The notes under the pieces were generated by a model. The model had not been told where the DNA came from and did no database searches. It saw only the letters and a list, made by a program, of their open reading frames with translations. A program made the position numbers and the translations under genes. 64,000 nucleotides of DNA, from positions 68,763,514-68,827,513 of the forward strand of contig NC_133063.1 in NCBI RefSeq assembly GCF_048771995.1, given 5' to 3'. The number at the start of each line of letters is the position of its first letter. Position 1 is the stretch's first letter. This document shows positions 58,424 through 64,000 of this stretch, one piece after another. This DNA comes from Taeniopygia guttata (taxonomy: Eukaryota > Chordata > Aves > Passeriformes > Estrildidae).

Positions 58424-61400
58424 GACTAACCAGTTACATGAGGAACATCTAGAACCTCCTGTAGAAAAATACTGAAATCCCAGCATAATTAGGCTGAAAT
58501 CTCCATTTATTATTGTGAGATGCCTGAGAAATGGCTAATCTGGGGAGGGACGACTGTAAAAAAGGTATTTTTATACTGCCCACTCCCTTTTCTTTGTTTT
58601 CTTGACTTTACTTTTGTTTCTTTTTCTTCTGTAAATATGTGCGTCTGAATGTCACTAAACTTGGTGAGCTGAACCTGAACTGTTAACAGGTATTCAATAC
58701 CTCTTGGATGCTTACAGCAATACATTTTTCTTGCAATTTTTCTGCCTTACTCCACTGTTGAGCTCTTGTCCTCTATCCTGCTGACTCTCCAGCTACACCA
58801 TGACAATGCATCTTTTCCCCATTTTTAGTTCCCATTTGATCAATGCATATTTGTAAATATGTGTGTTTTCTAATTATGAAACGTAGAAATATGTATCTCA
58901 CATGCCAGGACTTAAGGAAGAATAAAATGCATGCAGTCTGGAGACTTATTCTTCCAACCTCTAAATGCCTTTTTTCCCCTCTCTCTTTAGATTTTTTTAA
59001 TCTTAAAAAAAAAAAAAAAGGCAAGCACAAAATGTAGAAACTTAGTTAAGCAAATTAACACCAACATAGTTGTTTCACTGCAGTTAGATCCAGATGCATC
59101 AAAGTTGCTTTTTGATATCACAGTTGTCATAATTATTTCAAAGAATTCTGTGGAGATAGCACACGCAACACGCAGTATATCACTGGTTCTCTTAGCAGCC
59201 ACTACATTAATAGTAAACACACTGATTTCCTATACTATACCTAAGGAAAGAATAGTCTAATACCAGTACATACAGATAGACGTTCAAAATGAATGCTACT
59301 GAAAATGCAACCTACCATGAACTGCTATGTATATATCATTGCTTACAAAAATTTAAATGTATCTGTCTGGGGTGAATGTAAAAAAAAAATCAACCATATG
59401 CAGTTGATAAGATCAGCTACAAAAAGCATTTCTTACTGCTGTAATTTCTTGAAGATGAACCTACTACATGACCATGGATCCAACCTGGCAGTGCTGTCTG
59501 CTGCTGTTGTTTTCCTCCCTCTCATTTACTTTCTTCCTTAAAAAGATGTGAAATTGTCACACAAAATTCACAATGTAAGGTTTTTCCCCTTAGAAAATCA
59601 GTTCTTTTAGAAGAGGTTTGAGATTGAAATGTGAGATCAAAATAGGCATGCAGGTCAGTAGGAGATACAACAAATCTCTCAGCTGAATTCAGATTTCATG
59701 TACTCCTTTCATTATTGGCAAGGGAAACTTGCCAGACTCTTGAGAACTGAACAATGGCTGCCTGGTATTTGGATTCTAATGTTCCTGGATTAGTTGCCTT
59801 CTCATACAGGCCTCAAACCTCCAACCCCTGTACAGACTAAATTTAGGAAGGATAAATAATCAACTATGTGACATTGCATCAGAAATCTCATTCCAGTGCT
59901 TGTGCAGGGTAGAATGATAATTTCTGTTATAATTCAGAAGCAGCACCCCACTTTAAATTGTATTTTTTTTAACTGTGTAACAAAGCAGTCATTTGTTGTG
60001 CCAACTTGATTTTATACTAGGAACCTCTGCTTTCAGATCTGTATTATGATATATTCTATCCATACCTATAAATGGATGAAAGAATAAAATGCTTCTAATA
60101 AAAATATAACAATTCTACAGCTTACAACACTAGCTGAACCAAGTAAACGTAATAAGTTCCAATATCAGTTTTTTTTTACTCTGTATTTTACCAAAAACTA
60201 TTGGCAGCTTTCTAGTATTTAATAAAGAATTTTATTAAATTGAAAGTGTAAGCACAACACTTGGCCAGTGTATTTCAGAAAAATATAATTGGAATAAAGC
60301 CAGGAAATCAATTCTCTGTGGTATTACTGGATTTGTTAAAAAAAAAAAAAAAAACAACATTATTTCAAATTTGGATTGTAAGTATTGTCATTTTGATTTG
60401 CAGCTGTGCAAGCAAATGTGAAATGCTGCCAAATCCACTGTCGTTTACTTCTCAAAGGCAGAGGCTTTCTTTTGCTCTTAAGTATAAATTCTCAGACCAT
60501 TGCCTTCATGGAAGTGAAAGGTTTCACTGCCTGGTGAAGTCCAATCTTTTATTTTTACCTTATGCTGTAAAATTAGTAGGGACTTGTTTTAAATCAGAAA
60601 AAAATGTCCAGAACTGCCCCTTCCCTACTATCCATCCGTGTAGTACAGAGGTAAATATTTGCATGTGGGAGACTTTGAAGCAGTGGCATAGAAAGGAGTC
60701 AGGCTGTATGTGTTGGCAGAATGTCCCACCATGCACAGGAATTAACATGTCCTAGTTTAAAAATGCTCCGAAAGTTATCTCTTGCCATTGAATAAAACTT
60801 TCTTTTTTTTTTTTTTTTTTTTTTGGGAGGTATTTTTTGCCTTTGCTTTTTCTTTTGCTTTTTCTTTCAGCATTCTGGTAACTGTTATGGGAGGGCAGGG
60901 GCTGAATGGAGAAGAATCAATTTAAAAAAAACCTTAATGAAGCCTCACAAGGAAAGCCTGTTAAATACAGTTAGTGTGCTCTGGCAGGATTTCACAACCA
61001 AGCACTGTAAGAGCTAGTGTGTATAAGAACAGTAGTCAACATTATTGAACTCAATATAGTTAATTGGCTAGCAACTAGGAAAACATACAGTCATCCTTTA
61101 CTTTCAATTTTCAAACTAGAATACCACTTCATATAACTTAGGGTGTTTCTAGATGTAACACACAACTTGAACATTTTACTTGGTACTTTCTTACAAACAA
61201 GAGATAGCACTCTGAAAGTGATTTCTACTTTTTTAGTTGCTTCAAAACTTACTAAAATTTTATTTTGCTTGTAAATAAATAGACTTGTATCACCTTTAAA
61301 ATCACTCGTGCAATGGATGCTGAGAATAGGAACAGAGATTTTAGAAAACCAGTAAACTTCCTTATAATTATCCTCACAAAAAACTTTTAGACTTGAAACC

Positions 61401-64000
61401 AATAGTAGCCAAACCAAAAACATAAGAAAGCTAGGCAGTGTCAATGTTACCAGTCAAAGCTAAGGAAATTAATATTTTTTAGTGCTGCACTTTTGATATG
61501 CCGATGAAAATTAATTAATTTTTCATCAGATTCCATGGATATTTGTTTTGTAGCATTACTGTGGAATTTTCATATAGGCCTGAGTCAAAAATACAAAACA
61601 GGAAACAATTAATGTGTTTTCCATGGGTACTTCCAGGAAAAAAAAAATCCACCAGCTGTGTTTCCATATTTTATGCTAAATACAGCATAAGAATGAGAAC
61701 AGAGCACAGCCTGTTTTACTTATAAATCCTATTTTTTTCTTCTTCTTTTGGAAGAAGTGATGGCTCCTTCCTCCTGCTTTTTTGATATGTAATTAACAGC
61801 TTTTCTTCCAAAATATGCTGCTGTAAACACCTAATAATGTCTCTGCTCAGCTGGAATGGATTGCAGCGGGTAGATTTCTTTCCTCTCTTTGCATTTAAAA
61901 CAGAAAGGAGGCGTCCTTTGTTTCCAACCCAATATACAATTGGCAGAATTCATCTCGGGCACACTGCTGATTCCTGCAGTCATGCAAAACAAAAGGAAAC
62001 AGCAGAGGATTTAAGGACACATTAGTTCAAATAAGAAAATGTCAACTATTTTGTCACAGCACTAAAACATTACCAAAGTTATATAAAGCTTTTGTCTTTT
62101 GCTCTTTGTCACAAAGCCTAAATAGAATTTTGACTTATATAAGTAACCACTGCTCATACAAAATAACAATGCCTGCACAAATACAATGAACTGTAAGTGT
62201 AATTATAAGGTCAGAAACTTGTTTTTCTACAGTATCTGGGCTTTATTTCCTGTTCAACAACATCTGACCACTCTACAATGGTGAATTTTAGTTAAAAGCA
62301 TTTCTTACCTAGAAAAACTGAGAGTTCATCTTCTTTTGCAATGATAGGACAGAGAATACTAATTTCTCCTCTTACCACTCAGGAAACTTCAACAAATCAG
62401 GAAATCACAGGAAATGAAAGTTTGTCTTTAATACGAAACATAATTCTTCACAATTGAAGTTTCATCCTTAGACAACACTCACCAACGTGGTCCTATACTT
62501 AGTTTTCTATTCCAAGAGATATTTCTATAATATACTGAAAAGGTCTATAAGTGCAAAAAAGCGATAACTCAGGTATTATGGGAAGACAAATTGACTGAGA
62601 TTTCAAAATGTTGCAATAAAGAACCCCCAGAGTCGTAGACAGGTGAAAGAACTGCTGATTAACAATTGCCTACTCCATAATGCAGGCCTTTTCAGTAGAT
62701 AGTTTGAGTGAGTTCTTTAAAGTCTGCCATTTTCTCAACTGTTATAACTGATGCAGAGTTTCTGGTTCCTTTTTTAATATTAAAAATGTTACTATCAGCT
62801 ATTAAATGAAATACAAATCCACATATGTCCATTTTCTATTAATGTATGTACTATTATGAATTCTTGACAGTTCTGATTTCAAAGACTAATAAAAGGCAAT
62901 TATCAACGCAAATTAACAGAAGTGCATTTCAGAACTTACTGATAAACATACCATAAAATCAGCACTCATGTTAGTTCAAAGAATTACAGATATGCCTGGT
63001 GCATATTTTACACATCTATCCAACACTGTTCCATTCAGGCAAGAAACAATAACTTTTGTCCAGAAATTAATCACTCAGAGAAAATAAACAGTGGGTTTCT
63101 TTGGCTTAGAGGTTGCTTTGTTTATTATAAAATAAACATATTTTAGTGTCCTCTTCTGCAATGTTCATTTGGGTAAGTTGAGCTAAGACAGTATGGAAAT
63201 ACTTGAAAACTAAATGAAGTACAGAAAGAAAAATTATGTAATACAGGTTGTCCCCAAGAAAAAAAGGTAGGAGTTGTCAGCCAGCAAATTAAATATTTTC
63301 ACTCAATTTTTCATTCCTTAATCACATCGTAATCCTGATCTATCCTTGCTCACAAATTTGTTTTTAAGTAAAGCAAACTTAATGTAAAGTCTTGTATCAC
63401 ATTGCCTCAAGTTAACCTATTAATAATTAATATCTAGCTACAGAATAAGGGTGAAACAGGGAGATGTGTGATTTTTTTTTTTTTTAAAGCAACAATTTAA
63501 TTCTATTATAATGCTGCAGTCCTAGGGATTACTCCATTCGCTCTCTGAAAGCCAGAGCGTCAGAATGGCCATGCTACAATCAAAGATAGACTGAAATTTA
63601 TTTCTAAAAATTAGAGTTTTCTCTTATGCATTTCTATTATCAAAAGCAGTTGAGTGCAGAAGATCACATCAGTAATCTGATGGTCCTGCCAGATTTCTGG
63701 ATGGGTTTTAGGGTCTCCATGCAACAGCAGCTGGTATTGCTACTTAAATTACTTCACCTAAAGATAGCCAATATAGGTTGGTTTTTTCCCTAGAGTGGTA
63801 ACAAAATTTTTTCCCACGTTCTTCCTAACTAGGTCCCCCCAAGGTTTTTACTGATAAGAAAGATTAATACAGGTGGGTGCTAAATCCAAGTGACAATAAA
63901 AAAGTATATTTACATATTGAAATACATATTATTATGCAGAAACCTGCTCATTTGGCTTCTTTCTCTTTTCCTTTCATTTGTGGATGGCAAGGGGAAAATC
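58424..64000. other. Intergenic region beyond PUM3, expected to lead toward RFX3
   Basis: AT-rich sequence with homopolymer runs (for example T at 60803-60824) and only chance-like short frames; the 164-codon frame at 60261-60755 has no domain and contains a lysine run from poly-A. I see no exon of RFX3 or any other gene. By human synteny this is the PUM3-RFX3 intergenic interval, where regulatory elements could lie. Confidence 0.5.
60803..60824. repeat. Poly-T run
   Basis: Twenty-two consecutive T residues in intergenic sequence. Confidence 0.9.

Noticed and set aside
60261-60755. 164-codon frame
   Set aside because: Contains a poly-A-derived lysine run, lacks a domain, and lies in AT-rich intergenic DNA.

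Overview
The window looks like avian nuclear DNA. Its intergenic sequence is full of CR1 LINE fragments, avian-style solo LTRs and GC-rich minisatellite, and its genes are bird-like orthologues with ordinary vertebrate exon-intron structure. The pair KCNV2 (+ strand) and PUM3 (- strand), arranged tail to tail, matches the human 9p24.2 order VLDLR-KCNV2-PUM3-RFX3. In birds this block is on the Z chromosome, so this is probably a Z-linked segment, perhaps of a songbird. Chromosome and species are inferred; nothing in the window fixes them.

Layout. 0-7 kb: an intact single-coding-exon ITPRIPL1-like gene (299-1807), then a second, 5'-truncated copy of the same gene (about 6145-6533), with CR1 debris and a GC-rich island between them. 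6.7-13.1 kb: LTR-like sequence and a long minus-strand CR1 relic. 15.4-20.7 kb: KCNV2 in two coding exons, 15642-17138 and 20462-20737, split inside the pore loop just before the selectivity filter. 20.7-33 kb: gene-free sequence with a 0.83 kb inverted repeat (29787-30621), a CR1 fragment and a solo LTR (about 32029-32641). 33.1-56.1 kb: PUM3 on the minus strand. I reconstructed 17 coding exons with GT-AG junctions and an unbroken frame, 639 residues in all. Its introns carry CR1 pieces and an ERVL-type solo LTR. 56.1-56.7 kb: the PUM3 CpG-rich 5' region with a CAGA microsatellite and a striking CCGGGACAC-type minisatellite. 57-64 kb: two CR1 pieces, an LTR-like element with internal tandem repeats, and AT-rich intergenic sequence that should lead toward RFX3.

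The genes do not form a pathway. KCNV2 encodes a silent (modifier) Kv8.2 subunit known from photoreceptors. PUM3 is a nucleolar Puf-family RNA-binding protein. The ITPRIPL1-like genes encode a membrane-anchored Mab-21 family protein of uncertain function that is multi-copy in birds. I see no unknown multi-gene system. The most unusual structures are the long inverted repeat, the promoter-proximal minisatellite, the duplicated and decayed ITPRIPL1-like locus, and an LTR with an internal repeat of about 80 bp.
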